Numbered from the stretch's first letter, positions 1 to 13,677 are shown. The stretch: DNA of 64,000 bases from Lomentospora prolificans (GCA_029532625.1 JARFXM010000007.1:992001-1056000), one strand, 5' to 3'. Program-made: numbers and translations. The notes: generated from the letters alone by a model not told the origin.

Positions 1-2072
1 ATTGTATGACTCGACTCTACGCCGCGTGGTCTCTCAACTAGTCAAGTTCTCTTATCGTTTCGCAGCTTATTCGTTTAGGACATCAGATCTCTTGACCAGC
101 ATCAACACAACCCGACCTCTACTGTTGTAGACCGTTGTTATCTGGACTTCGTGGTGCCGAATATCAAGACCAAAGTGAATTAAAGTCGCTAGTCCGGTTC
201 TTCCTGGACTCCTTCTCAAAGGAGCAACGTAAGAGCTTGAGCTACGCCTAATATTATGCTAGATTACCAGCCTGGGCCATTCTTTGAGATATAGGGAGGC
301 TGAGGCCCGAACTTCCGTTCTATCAAGTCGGGCTTGTTTCTATTCTACGTTCTAGCAGCTTGATGGGCTTGGTCTTGGTGGTATCGTTCCTGCCGTTACA
401 GGTCTTTATTGAGGGCATTTCTACAAACGGAAAGCCTTATTTTTTTTTTCTTTTTTTTCAGCTCAACTTCCACTAAGGAGTCAGAATCATTGTCAATTAA
501 TCCCTTTAAGGAAGTCATCACTCTGGTCCATTAGCGACTCCCACTCAGGATCGTGAGCCGTATATATTAACTCCAGCCCTCGTTTCCTCCTTCCTAAGCA
601 GCGCCACGTCCATTTATTCATTCTTATTCATTCGGAAGGTTGGGTTGATAGCCCTGGATAGGAAAGATCATGGACCTTTAGATCTGACCATGATTCAGGA
701 CTCGAATTCAATGAATCACTTAGATCCGTGGCACCGATCACCACGCCCCGATCCTCGATTATATAAAGACCCCTTCTCCAGCCATCCCGGCCCATTCTCT
801 TCCTCTTCCTCTTCAAACCGAACACACCTCTTGATTCCAACATCTCTAAGGACCAGACTCTATCAAACAGTACAAATTCTATCTTCATCTGACTTGGCCT
901 ACCTAAGAACCGTAAGCCTGGCCTGATACTATAAATCTTTAAACAACATTACTCTCCCACACAAAACTACCTAGCGAACCCAGTTCCTTTCAAGTAGCAG
1001 GCCTTACTGGAATCGACAACCAGAAACAGCCAAATCTCCCTTACGGTGATACCAGTAAGTTCCAAATTCAGTGGTGCTGGCTTAGTAGTGTGGGTGGTTC
1101 TCCCAGCTTATAGCACAGCCTGCCGCCCGAATCTGCTTACAAGCTGCCTTTTTATGGCAATGTATTCAAATCCTGCTTCACCCTTCACTTGATGGCCCTC
1201 TGGCTTTTCCCCAGCACCCTGAGCGAACTATCTCATGCTCCTTTGTGTGGGTGTAGAGTTTGCCATAGGTTCTTGCTGTTTCCCCTTCCACCTTCCAAAG
1301 TTTGCCTCCTCGCTTTGCTTACTTTATTTGCCGTTATGGTTTCAAGTTTGCCCTCTCCTCTTATTCCTTTTCCCACACTTCTCCTTTTCCCTCTTCTTCC
1401 AATCTCTCTTCTCACCCAGACCCTCCCATCTCATCTCCACTCTCCTGTACCCGACTTCCTTTTCCGCCTCAATTGTTCAACTCCCCACTTTGCCTTCCCT
1501 GATAGTACAGTACACAGGCCGAAGTCCCATCAACTGCTCCTCTAGGACGATCGATATGGTCGCTCTCCCGGAAGATCTCGTACGCGTCCAGCCACTACGC
1601 ATCGCGTCTTGTTCACGTCCGGCTTCTTGGCTCAACTATGGGAGCTAACTGGTCCTCTTTTCTAGCTCTCGATCGACCGTTCTACGCTTGATTGCTTGAC
1701 ACCAAGCGATACATCATACCAGAAAACAGCTGGAAATTGTCCAATTAGGGTATGTTTTGTTACTGTTTGTTTGTTTCTCTGTATTCCCTCTCAAAGCACT
1801 TGCCACAAGAAGCCTCTGTTGCAACAGCGGTAAGGCTTTCTATTCCCTTGAAGCACTGGGTCACGCATTCAAAGCCGTTTGCATCTCTCTCCTCCCATTC
1901 AGCTCCCTTCCTATCTCATCCCTCTCCTCTCCGTCTCCCCTTACGCGTTCTTCATCACCTCAAACCATCATCGTTCCCAGCTATTAGTTTCTGAGTTGAG
2001 TCAGTATTAGAGAAATATCCTCGCTAACGGCGTTGTGGCAGTAGACTCCACTCAGATCATCAAGGAAAAAAA
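1..2072. other. Intergenic / 5' flank of Argonaute gene
   Basis: No convincing coding region is seen. Short open frames here are low-complexity Ser/Pro/Leu translations of pyrimidine-rich DNA. The stretch from about 1300 to 1990 is strongly CT-rich, as is common in fungal promoters and leaders. A possible intron end (ctaacggcgttgtggcag, about 2023-2040) lies just before the Argonaute ATG, so the leader may be spliced. Confidence 0.5.
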
Positions 2073-5000
2073 ATGGGAAGTCCCCCCCATCCCGGCTCTC
2101 AGGCCGGAAGTTCCCCTTTGGGATCACCCCTTCGGGGCCGTTCTCCCGCTCGCTCGCGAGCTGGATCTACCTCCGGCTCTCCCTCTGCGGAGAAGGGAAA
2201 GACCCCCTTTGGCCGCGGCATGGGCTACGACCCAGCCAAACCCGAGCAAATCCCCAAGAACAAGTTCAACTCTCGTGTGGATCTGCCTCCCGAGGCGTAT
2301 ATGAAGGTACAGTACAAACTAGAGTTTCGTATTCATCAGAAATACGGGGGCCTAACCCTTACACCTAGGAACCTATTGACAACCGCTTCACTAAGCGGCC
2401 CGGTTTCAACACGACTGGTAGAGTTATCTCGGTTGATGTTAACCAGTTCGCCGTTACGTCCATCAACCAGAGTCTCAAGATTTATCAGTACGACGTTAGT
2501 ATCTCCATATACATCCTTCCGTGCGTCCTTGGAACTGGTGAATTAACGGTAATCTAGATTTCCGTCACTCCTGTACCCAAAACCGAAAGGGCGGTTCTCC
2601 TGAAATGCTGGAACCACACCCAAGTTAAGGCCGCCTTGGCTAAGTATAGGGGCAAGTGGCTTTACGATGGAAATAAACTCGCATGGTGAGTCAATTCCCA
2701 GAGTTCGACATATTGACGATCCCAAACTAATGGTAAGAATCTCAAGGTCTACAAGTCTATTTAAACATGACGAGATTCGCCTCCACCTTGACCTCGATGA
2801 GGGCCGCCCTAATAACAGGGGCAACAATAAAGTCTATTTCCTGATGAAGAAGACGACACACATTGAGATGAGCGCCCTCAGGGCCTATCTTCAGGGTAGA
2901 TCCGCTTGGGACAATTCTGTCCTGGAGTGTATGAGTAAGTTTATGCTCTAAACGTAGACACTCTCGTTCCAGCTTGTCAACTGACCAGTCAATTAGACTT
3001 CCTGGACCACCTTATCCGCCAGTGGCCGTCCGAGAGGCTGTTGGCGATTAAGCGGAACTTCTATAGCCGCGAGGAAATGTGTAGGCCCCTTTCGGGATTC
3101 AACGAGGTTGCTATAGGCGCCTACGCTTCAATCCGTCTGTGCCAGGTAAGCATCGAATGGTTTGTTCCATGTCCGTGAATCCTCACTAACCACCACCCCT
3201 CTTCAAATAGAGCAATCAGTCCGGCGGTACAGGTCTAGGAGTCAACGTTGATATTGTCAACACTGCCATGTGGACTGGTGGCCAGAGCTTGTATCAACTC
3301 ATTAACGCCTACCTGCCCACCGTCGACAGAAATTATCTCAGTGGTAAGTCATTAATTTCGACGCTCGCCTAAGAGGAAGATGGAGAGTCATGGTACTAAC
3401 CAGAATGGACTCCCAGGATCCGATATCTCGCGGGTTAAGTCCTTGCGTCCGGTAGTGGATAGAGAAGGTCAACTTAAACCATCTCCCGCCTTCCTGAGCT
3501 TGAAGAGGTTCCATAAGCTCAAGTTCACGATGACGCATCAGGAAGACCGGGCTCGCATTGGTCGCGGTGAGGGAAAGGAGCACACCCTCTATCGGTTCGT
3601 TTGGGACCCCAGGTACGGCCCCAATGGGGCAACCGCCAAGAATGTCAGGTTTGAATACGACGGGCGTATGGTCAGCGTTTATGAGTATTTTGAACTACGA
3701 TATCGGTACCAGATCCTGTTTCCTCAGCTCCCGGTCATTGAGACCACCAAAAAGGGATGTTTCGTACCACTGGAAGTCTGCTGGGTCAAGCCCATGCAGC
3801 GCTTCCCCTTCAAGCTCGGCAGCCGGCAGGTAAGTTTGCAATATTTTCGCTTTGCGGAATATTCCGAGGTAAGTCATGCAAAAATTAACTTGACCTTTAA
3901 ATACAGACTGCCGACATGATAAGGATCGCCGTCACCAGGCCCCCCGTTCGGAAGGCGAATATCATGCAGAGATTTGCCACGCTGGACTACCACAACGATC
4001 CCTACCTCCAGCAGTACGGTATTAAGATCAACTCCCATTTTATGAAGACTGAGGCTCGCCTCCTCAAACCTCCCGTCATCCAGTTCGGCAACACGAAAGC
4101 TGAACCCGGCACAAGCGGCCGATGGGATCTCAGGGGAAAAAAGTTCTTCAAAGCCAATTCCCGAGAGCTCAAGGTCTGGGGCTTTGTCATCTTCGCAGAT
4201 GTACAAGAGTCGGTCGTGACTTTGTTTTCTCGAGCATTCCAACAGGCCTACACAGGTCACGGAGGCGTGATCAAGGGTAAACCTATGATTTTCAACGCCT
4301 CGAAGAAGCCGGACTGTGCCGCGGCTTTCAAGGATGCCCACAAAGAATGGCAAGAGAAGGGGAAAGGTCCTGTGGACCTCATGTTCTGCGTTTTAAGCAA
4401 GCAGGGCGAGGACCTGTATAACCGGCTGAAGAAGTCTGCGGATTGCCGTTTCGCGGTTTTGACGCAGATGCTGATTGTGGACCATGTTGTGAAGAACAAC
4501 CCCCAGTATCACAGCAATGTTTGCATGAAGGTGAATGCCAAGCTGGGGGGCGCTACTAGCCGAATTTTCGGTCAGGGCACCAACCCGTTTTACAAGGTGA
4601 CGACCATGGTGCTCGGAGTTGACGTTTCGCATTCATCTCCTGGCATTGATGCCCCTTCAATGGCTTCCATGGTCATGTCTGTTGACCCCGATGCGTGTCG
4701 CTACGCCGCCGCTGTTGAGACAAATGGATACAAGGTGGAGTTGCTGATGCGCTCCAACATTAATGTGTTTTTCCAGCGCCTGATCCCCTTGTTCAAAGAG
4801 GGCGTGCGCAATAAGCCGGAGCACATCTACTATTTCCGCGACGGCGTCTCTGAGGGCCAGTTCGCGCAAGTAATCGAGTATGAAGTTAATGAGATGAGGG
4901 ATTGTCTCAAAACCTACGGTATAGAGGCCAAGTTCACTGTCATTGTCGCAACCAAGCGGCATCACATTCGGTTCTTCCCGGACAGAGTCTCCGGGGATAG

Positions 5001-5469
5001 GAACAGCAATCCTCTTCCAGGTACGCTCGTAGAGCGTACTGTTACACACCCGTTCCATTGGGACTTTTATCTCTGTTCTCATGTTGCCATCCAGGGGACC
5101 GCCCGTCCGGTCCACTACCACGTTATCCTCGACGAGGCTGACTGCAAGCCGGATGACCTACAGCGGATGATTTATGAGCAGTGTTACATGTACGCTCGCT
5201 CGACCACATCTGTATCGCTTCATCCTGCAGTGTACTACGCTCACTTGGCTAGTGGCCGAGCGCGCACCCACGAGGTTATTCCGACTAGCTACGGGCTCCG
5301 AACTGGTGGGGAAGCTGTTAGGGAGGCTATCAGGACCCAAGCGGAGGGCGATACCGTTTGGAACCCTCCTCGTCCCACCGAGTCCAGGCCCCTCCTCGCA
5401 ATGGGCATCGACCAGGACACCCATCGGACGAACAAAAAGTTTTTCCCTAGTACCATGTGGTACATTTAG
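2073..5469 (+). CDS. qde-2: Argonaute (QDE-2-type) small-RNA-guided slicer
   Basis: Argonaute protein of RNA silencing: it binds small guide RNAs and cleaves matching RNA in the cytoplasm. Eight exons give 977 aa: 2073-2306, 2369-2494, 2558-2685, 2747-2934, 2997-3145, 3211-3343, 3417-3829 and 3907-5469. All seven introns have GT..AG ends and keep the frame. The first about 60 residues are rich in Ser, Pro, Gly and Arg. Next come the N and linker regions, then PAZ (roughly 240-400), MID (about 560-670, FCVLSKQGEDLYNRLKK) and PIWI (about 690-960). The slicer tetrad looks complete: D696 in GVDVSH, E735 in VELL, D769 in FRDGVSEGQF and H903 in YYAHLASGRAR. The protein ends in a hydrophobic-aromatic tail (TMWYI), as Argonautes usually do. 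The start is the ATG after a run of A and gives the usual family length. The name rests on similarity to Neurospora QDE-2. An Sms-2-type paralogue is the alternative. Confidence 0.93.
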
Positions 5470-6925
5470 GCGCTCTGACTGATCACTGTTGCTTAACCTT
5501 CTTTTCTTTTTTTTTTTTGCCTCACTTTTTTTGGGGGGGCGCGGGTGTGTGAATTTCTGTGTGCCGACCCTTGGGCACACCATCCACACAACGATTCTTC
5601 TCTGCTCTTTGGCACTTTGAGCACCCAGATATCCGAGTGATCATTACTGATGAGTAGGCTCAGGTTAACGGCAGATCTGGTCTGCGCTAGATGTCCCCGC
5701 TGAGTCTCACAAGAGGCGGGAATGTATCCCGGTGTTTGAGGTCTATACAGACGGTTTAAGGGGGTATGGAAAAGGTACCGGAGAAGGAGAAGGCAGGTCA
5801 AAACGGCAAAGTTGCAAACATGGGGTGGCATAGTTAGTACCAATCAATAAATGTCATTTCCACAGTCCTCGGGTTGATCTCATATGTACTTGGTGATTTG
5901 TGGGTCGTGTTTATCTATGTGATATGGGAATTGCCAATCCACATTCGAAGAGTTTCACTTAGTCTGAGCTGAAAATCAATCCCAACAAAGTATCCGCTGC
6001 CTCGACGCACGCACGAGAGTGTAAAGTCCAGGTAACACCACCCCTTTCTGCTACCACAACCCCTCCACCGTCACCAAGCTAACTAACACATGCCGTGTAA
6101 AGGCAGACCTGCTCGAACCAGTTCCCGAAATGTCCCAGGCTCGAGGCGCAAGGCACAACACAACATCATCAAACGCGGCCGCTCACTCGCGAAAAGCGAC
6201 ATTGCGTGTGTGTCACGTCGCGCAAACAGGTCCGACGCCGAAAAGCCCGGCCGGTGCTCGGACGGACTCACAGTATGCGAAGTAGAACGGCCGTGTGCCG
6301 AATGCTTTTTTGCTGGTAGGGTGGCGCCGTCGAGGTGGGGACGACGATTTGTAAGGAAGACAGGGATGACGTAGGGTAGGTCTTTTCCTTCCCTTTGGGG
6401 GGTTGGGGTCGAGAGAGAGCGTGTATTCTGCGCCCTTTTTTTTTGGCCGGTTCATGAGGCGGAGATGTCGGAGATGGGGGAAACGGGATAGAGGCGGAGC
6501 CGGGGAGGTGTGGGGCGGGTATGGGGATGGGGGAGGGGGACGGGGTTAGCTTGATACTAGATTGCTGGGTTGGATCCTTGGGCGGATAGGGTGAGGCGGA
6601 GAGACTGGTGGACTCATGAGGTAATAAGTAGGATGTGAATCGCGAAGTGGAGCATTACTTGTCTGTGGTGCGAAGGGAACAGTGGTGGAGGGGACGGAGG
6701 TAATCGCAGTCGTTGCCAGTGGCGGTGATGCGCTACGACTAGAGTTCGAGGGTGCGATTTTGCAAGGAGTTATCTCGTCGCGGTTCTATGGTGCGGATTC
6801 TTCGCCCGGTTAGCCTATGGGACAGCTTAGGCTGCAATCGTTCATGGATCTGTGTTTATGCCAAGCAGGCCCATCGATTATTTGTTTACGGGTGTTTTAT
6901 ATTCATCTATGGTCAACTGGATCTT
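5470..6925. other. Intergenic, Argonaute 3' flank to dihydroorotase 3' flank
   Basis: No gene recognised. It contains poly-T and poly-G runs just after the Argonaute stop (about 5507-5540) and a purine-rich block from about 6440 to 6720. The two flanking genes converge here, so it should hold both 3' untranslated regions. Confidence 0.5.
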
Positions 6926-8336
6926 CTAAACCCAGCTCAAACTCAGGATCGGGTTCCCGGCCCGTACAAGACCGATCTTTAGTGAATCATCCTCATTGCT
7001 AATGCGTTCGGGGATCTTTGAGCCGCGCCTCGTGAGGGCGATCTTGGGGATGCTGGCTGCATCATGGGGCAGCTTGTAGAACTTGCGACCCGACAGGCTG
7101 AGGAACTGCTCGAGGCGCTCCTGCGTGACGTCTTTGGGATCGATCACATTGAGTCGGGTGGCGTCCTCGAGGGCGAGGAGGACGTACTGCGTCGCGAAAA
7201 TCTGAGTGAAGACACCAGCCGGCGGCGCTTGGGAGTTGGTCTTGGAGACGAGGGAATGGGGGGCGCTGTCGGAGCCGCTATATAGAGAAGGCTCGTTAGT
7301 ACATTTGTGGTTGGCTGGCGGGAGAGTAGGGAGCACGGCTTACAAGAAGAACTTGGTGTCGCCACTGACGACGGCCTGGAGAAGCGCGTCTCGGTCTTCG
7401 GGAGTCTTGGGGATTGGCTTGCAGAAGGCGTGAGGGTTTTCGAGGCTGTGGGCTCCAGTAAGGAAAAGATGATGGGCAGTGATTGTCGCTGTGTCTTGCA
7501 TTAGCGAAGCACGTGTTGGGAAAACTGGAGGAATAACTTGCCGCTGACAGTAGGACCACAGGAGCGAACGGCAGCGACGGCAGCCTTGGTAGAGCAGTGC
7601 TCTAGGACGATCCGGAGCTTGGGATGCGCCTCATGAATCTTGGTGAGCATGGGGAGGAAAGCCTCTTCCAGGCTGACTCCCACAGCAGGGCTCTTGACTG
7701 CTTCACCGTGAAGATTAAGCACGATATCGTGCTCCTCCATGGCTGCGAAGACAGGGAAGTACTCCTCGATAGCGCTGACGCCATTCTCGGAGTTGGTGGT
7801 AACACCTCGGGCATGTTAGTGACGGCCCGAATATCGCGAGGGAGCAATCACGAGATTACCTTGGGGATAGAGCTTGACACCAGCGATTCCGGCCTTGGCA
7901 GCTTCGGCGATTACTTCAGGAGTAACATCGGGGTGAAGCTGTGCGATCCCGTGTAAGTATGCTTTATCTAACAATGGGTCCCGTGAGCAGATGTGCGACA
8001 GGGGAAAAAAACGTACGAAGAGCGACATGAGATAGTTGACGCTAGGATCAATAGCTTCAAGCTCAGCCTTGTATTCCAAAGCTCTAGCTACGCTTGTGAT
8101 GGGTGGGGTCAAGTTGGGCTGTTCGCGTTATCAAGTCAGCTGCGCGAAGTTGCAAGCGGACGTGCCATCACCGGGGAAAGCTGTGCCGTGCCATGCCATA
8201 CCATCACGAAGACCGTATCCACCCCACCTTTGCGAATGGTGGGCACGACAAACTTCATCATGTCACCCTGCCTCAGGTGGACATGCATGTCGGCCGTAGC
8301 AGGGAGCTCGAGAGAGTCAACATCGCTTAGTCTCAT
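6926..8336 (-). CDS. URA4: Dihydroorotase (pyrimidine synthesis)
   Basis: Interconverts carbamoyl aspartate and dihydroorotate in de novo pyrimidine synthesis. Six exons on the minus strand encode 358 aa: 8336-8202, 8118-8017, 7938-7860, 7805-7542, 7488-7344 and 7277-6926. This is the normal length for the PyrC-type (class II) enzyme. Metal-site motifs appear in order: MHVHLRQG near residue 17, the lysine expected to be carboxylated in GVKLYPQG, EHCST, TITAHHL, and the catalytic Asp in GSDSAPH. The start is the first ATG before the conserved N-terminus. The fourth intron has a GC donor (AGCG|GCAAGT) with a normal branch point (cgctaat) and AG acceptor. It is needed to join the exons into TVSATITAHHL. 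The gene stands alone with no pyrimidine neighbours. Confidence 0.93.
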
Positions 8337-11300
8337 CTTGGATGGCTTGTGAAGGACTTTTTTTATCCTTGGGTATCAACTGTGCCGAGAATACACGAGC
8401 TGCGCCAAAGTGCCTGATGCAGGTGGGATGAAGCTTTGGCGCAAAAACATTTTTTTTTTTTTCCCCTTCTCGCTATCAACCGAGGGGTAGGATAGTCCTG
8501 CCCTGCTCCAATTGCACCTGCTCTGAATGGAGGGCGGATGGAGGGGTAATTTCTTACGTAACCTGTGCTGGAGGAGCACTGAGCTACCCGGCGATCTCGG
8601 GCAACAGCCAGCCAGGCCAGCGAATTCAGCCAGCATCAAGGCTGGTGGGCGGGGAAATGCCAGCCAGCTGTGCAGGCTGTGTCCACTGTTTTTGCCAGCT
8701 CTGTCCGGCCGAGTGATCCTACTTCTTCGGACATGACGATTCGAGTACATCACAAGTTTGGATTGATGGGTTTCGATCAAATATGATCGGCTGGGCTTGG
8801 AAGCCTTCTCGAAGCATTCTACGAGTACACATTCTACACATTCTACTCCCACCCCCCTCCACGTCGGAGGAGCGAGAGCGCGAGCGACCGAGGCAGGGTA
8901 GAAACCTTATTGGACATTGACATATGTGAAATCAAGGTCCTTATCTCTTGAGAAGCATACCCCGGCCTTTGTCTTCGGAGAGTATTTAGTTAACGGCGGT
9001 CACATCATTCATCAGGAGCCAAAAATGCGACTCCGCGGAAAAGAAGCTTCCCTCCGGGGTCTGTTTGGATGAAGGCGAGGGGAGGAGTTGGCGCCAAGGA
9101 GATTAGCGGGCTTCTAGAAGGAGTCAGATGACCCGATTCCTGGGCTTGCGCGGGTTTCCTAGCGTATTGAGTGGACCGTCGCATCACAATGCACAGGGCT
9201 GTGTTGGCTGCGTCCTAAACTCCCTGTGAGACTCGAGCTTCGGTTGGTCAATTGAACAACTTTGGCGTTATCATCTTATGCTTCTCTCAGTCCTTCTAGA
9301 ACGTCTAGCGCCCGATGACGTTGCTCCATACCCCCCTTTTGCACAAGAACGTGAAGACACTTGATGATAGACACCTGTGATACTCTATTTGTTGAAAGAA
9401 CTTTAGGAATACTTTTCGGGATGGAGGGCTGCGGACGGCCGAGTCAACGCTGCCATAGCCTAGCTAGGTGTGTTTTACTTGTAGGTGTTGGCGAAGCTTG
9501 GATACGGGATCCGATCTGTTCCCGCTGACCAGAGGCGGGGCAGAATCTGAAATAGGGCGCGAGATGTCTAATAGTACAAGGACTAAATCTATGCGCAACG
9601 GCAGGCGAGGCGACAATTACCCGGCATGATACACATTGTCCAAGCTTTTTGACATCTCGCTAGGCTATTTAATTGCACGATTCGAAGGGGAACCGGCGGA
9701 ACCATGTCCCACGGTTCACGGTGGGTATACAGTCCACCACGACCCGCCAGCAACTGGACAGCTGGCGATCCCGATCCCCCAGGCTGGCCAAGGGTTGGTC
9801 CCTGCCCAGCCCTGGGGAGAAAAGATCGAGAGATTTGAGCCTCGGTGACCTGCCCTGATCGGTGGAATGTTTCTAGCGCTTCGATGTGGCGTTCGCCAGC
9901 GAGCAGGGGCTGAAATGAGGCAGCTCGGTATCCATTTCAAGCCTCTCGGTATTAACGATGTGCTGAAAAAAAAAAAGAATAATCCATCTGGGAGCCCCAA
10001 AATGATCCCTGTACAATGTTGGTATATAGGAGCCAGCGTGATCCCCTTCTCCGCCTCAACATCGACATTGCTTCGTCCTTGTTTCCCCGTAACCTGTCCC
10101 CACCACCCTGCTGTCACATCGTATCGCGTCATGTCCCGCCTCCACGTTTCTGAAATCAGTGATGATGGATGATCCATCTGCTTCCCGCAAGCTAGTTCGT
10201 TGTTTTTGCTGCGCCCCCCCAACCTCCCATTGTGCCCCGTTTCTGAAGTTCAAATGCTGCCTTGGGACGGGCGAGCAAAGGAAAGGGGGCACGTGAACAA
10301 GGTTTCTGGATCAGAGTGTGGAGGCGCAATGCATCTAGAAGCCTTCCTGATTGGGACTGGAGACTGGGGCGAGGCGATGAGGATTTATGGAGCCAGCCAG
10401 TCTGACAGCCAGCAGCTGAAGGTGACATTTCGACATTCTCCACACCGGTGCAGGGCTTGGACAGAGGAATATTGGTCCGTCACAAAGAAAGACCACAGAC
10501 GGGGTCAGACGGGGTCAGCGAAACGGGGCGGGGACACACGTGACTCGGCGTTCACCGGCGGATTCCCACAACGAAAGCAGCCGTGACTCGTTTGCTGCTT
10601 CGTTGTTTTTTTTTTTTTTCGTGCTTTTCCTGGTCACTTTTGTTGCGAAAGCACTAAACTGCCGATGGGACCGAAGGGGTGGAGGACCTTTTGCTAAACA
10701 GTCCTAGGATTTGCTAGGAACGAGGCGAGTCCAAGAAACGCCGTGGTCATCATTGTTTTTTTGGCGAAACTGACCATTCATGACACCGAATGAATTAATG
10801 GCCTCGTTGTTGGTTTGGCGGGTTTATCCCAATCCAGCTACCAATGCGGCACCGGAACCGGGGCGCCGATTTCCTGCCCGTGAGATGCCCTCGCGCGCGG
10901 AGGGGACCTCAAAGGAGGTCAAGAGTAATATGCTGGACTTGGACAGGTCGGAAATTTCCGGGTGCGAGCTTTGAAACCTGCCCTCCTGGCACAGAGATTG
11001 TACAGGGCCGGTATCTTCCTGTACTGTCATTTTGAGGCCCTCTTGGCAGCGGCGCTGGCTGCTGATTCGACTACGGGTCTGGGCAACACAAAGAGCCCCA
11101 GAGAGGAACAGAGGAGCAACACCGCCAGCAGAGGAAAGCTGATGGTCCCTGGATTACGCTGGCTATCCGGTTCCCGCTCGCTGGCTCATGATGAATTACA
11201 TTAGCACACCGTCGGTAATAATGCCCCCCTCGTCTGGCGCTAAATGTAGCAGCAATTGACGGCAGGAACGCAATTGTATTGAGCAAAATTACCCAGCCAC

Positions 11301-13670
11301 GACCGGACGAGCATTGCCGTCTAAGAAAAGGCGGGAGCGATCATGATCCAGCGCTCCAAGAGATTGAAGGGCCGGCAAAGGTAACACAGGATAGTGACGA
11401 CCGAGCTACCTTGCAGTCGTGGGGAATTTAAGCTCCATCTAGGTGTACATGCGGGTCGCTTTTGATAGTCGCCGCTAATAGCTTCAATTCATTTCGATGC
11501 CATTTTCCCTTTGACCAACGCCACACTTTAATGACGCCGGCCCGGACTTTCTTGGTTTCAATCGGATCAAAAGGAGAAAAAAAAAACAATAGGGGAGCGA
11601 GCCCAAGCAAAGACATGTAAGGTCCCCACACGAGCAGTTTGAACGTATCGTCAGGGCCAGGCTTAGACAGGCGCCGACCGGGATTGGCTCGTTGGGCTCA
11701 TCGTTAGGCTGCAACGGCGTCGTTCCCGCGATCCTTTGGACGCACATCAATCCCCAAGAGCACACACACACTGGCGAGGGCAGCCAGGTTTGAGGCCCGC
11801 CTTTTTGTGATGTTGCTTCTGCTTGATGCTGCTCGTGCTCAATGCTTCGAGCTGGCGACTGCTTCCGCCGATGAACAGGGCTAATGACTGAGCAAGGACA
11901 GCTGGCCATAGAGAAGCAGCACAGGCTTGTCTGCCCAGCTGGACCTTTTTTTCTTTTATTATGGATTCGGGCACGACAAAGTTTACGAGTGTTTTAGCAA
12001 CTGAAAAAATAACCAAAGACCGCCCCGAATCGCAGATATTTCCGGGCGAAGAAGCCATCTTGGATGCAAAAGTATCCGCCAAGTATTATCTCCATCACCG
12101 TCCACGTCCCGTTCCCATTCCAACCCCATCCACCTACAAGCTATGTGCCCCCCCAATCCACCCACAAGCTATGTGCCCCCCCAATCCACCTTTCCCACCA
12201 AAGCAAGTTGGACCCCCTGGGGTGGAAATGTGACGTGCTTGGCGTCTTTTCCTTGGGGTTGCTCAAATCGATCCCTTCGATTCCTGTACGGATGAGTACT
12301 CCGTACAGCCTTCCAAGTATCTGGCGCAATCATTATATAGGAAGTGTACTCCCCCGCCCTTTTCCCCAATCAACACACCAGCCATTCGATCTTCTTTGTC
12401 CCACTCTCTTACCGCCAAGCAACCCGCACTATTCCCAACCCATCGGTCTCCCGATCTAGCCTTGCTACTTTACAGTACTCCGCGCATATTCTATCACCCG
12501 GAATCATCCTCCCTTGCCTACAGGGGAAAGAAAAAAGAACGGGAAAAAAAATACCACTCGGGGAACTACACCCGTCTGCCGCGTCGCATTCACCCTGCTG
12601 CTTGCGATTCTGCCCTGTTAAGCCTTAGCTGGCCCAGACGAATCCTGTGGAAATTCAGCCCAGCTACTTTACTCTGCTGGCTCATCCGACCCAACCCGCC
12701 AGGACCTGCTCCAATTGGGAAATTTAGGACTTTCATTTCAAGCTTCTTGTTCCCTGGTCTTGCTTGCATCATCCACCACCGCGAAACTCGCATTACTCCC
12801 TCATTATATATAGGAGCAGAAATCATCGTCACCAGCTCGAGTCCGCCTCCTACTACTTTTTACTTGCCACGAGGTACCTGATCCCGCTGGAAAGTAAAGC
12901 AACCATTCACACTCTTACCACCGCCGCATTCAAGTCTTCTTATTGCCATGGACGTTCCATAGCACAGCCGCCGATCCAGACAGACAAACTATTTCCAACA
13001 AGGCTTCCTTCGGTGTCCGTTCCCAGACATCGTCCACTGCATGAGGGGGCATCCCCACATATTATAGCATCTCGGTCTTTCACTCCCAAACTTGATCAAA
13101 CCAAAGGGGTTTCTGGCCGGCTAACTTATTTGCACCACCCCGTGCAAATTCCGAATCTACTCGAGGATTCACTGCTCCTACTGCTCGACTATCATCTTCC
13201 TCTTGAGGTGCATTGCATCCGAACTTCAATTTCCTCTCTCGAAACCTTTCCATAGCACCAGACACACACGCGATATCACTGTCCACCATCACCATCGTCG
13301 TCTCTCACCACCACTAATCTCATCAACACGTCTTCTTATTTCCACCCCCGAAGATTACCACCACTGCCAACTTAGACCGCTATAACAATAGCTACCTGCC
13401 ACTACGACACCTGCCATTATCATCCATCATTGTTATCCTTTAATCATTATCACAAACCCAATAGACATCATCAGAAACACGGTGTTTTTGTTTCAGTCCC
13501 AGCGTTCACCCTTGCCTTTTTGTTCCTCTTTCTCCGGCTCTTGCAGTGCGGCAGCAGGAAAACATCCCGTTGCCTCGCCGGATTTGAAAGAAATTTGATA
13601 CCCCCGTCCGTCTTTGCACCTTGGCAACGTTGGGCTTTTGTAAAAAAGGCCCATCTTCACACACGCGACA
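8337..13670. other. Long intergenic region with repeats and possible leader of the zinc-finger gene
   Basis: No supported gene in about 5.3 kb. Open frames here have no recognisable motifs and lie across homopolymers. Contents: clusters of GGCTGG/CCAGCC words (about 8607-8690 and 10391-10420), a 28-bp tandem duplication near 12127-12190, and a pyrimidine-rich stretch from about 12350 to 13450. The last is likely promoter and long 5' leader of the downstream C2H2 gene. An exon carrying that gene's ATG may lie in its last kilobase. Confidence 0.45.
12127..12190. repeat. 28-bp tandem duplication
   Basis: A 28-bp unit containing acaagctatgtgcccccc occurs twice in a row with one difference (T/C), followed by the first bases of a third copy. 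It is non-coding and lies between genes. Slippage is a simple explanation. Confidence 0.85.
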
Positions 13671-13677
13671 GTGGCGG

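Noticed and set aside
1235..1648. 137-codon plus-strand frame
   Set aside because: Leu/Phe/Ser/Pro translation of CT-rich DNA with overlapping open frames of equal length; typical of promoter pyrimidine tracts.
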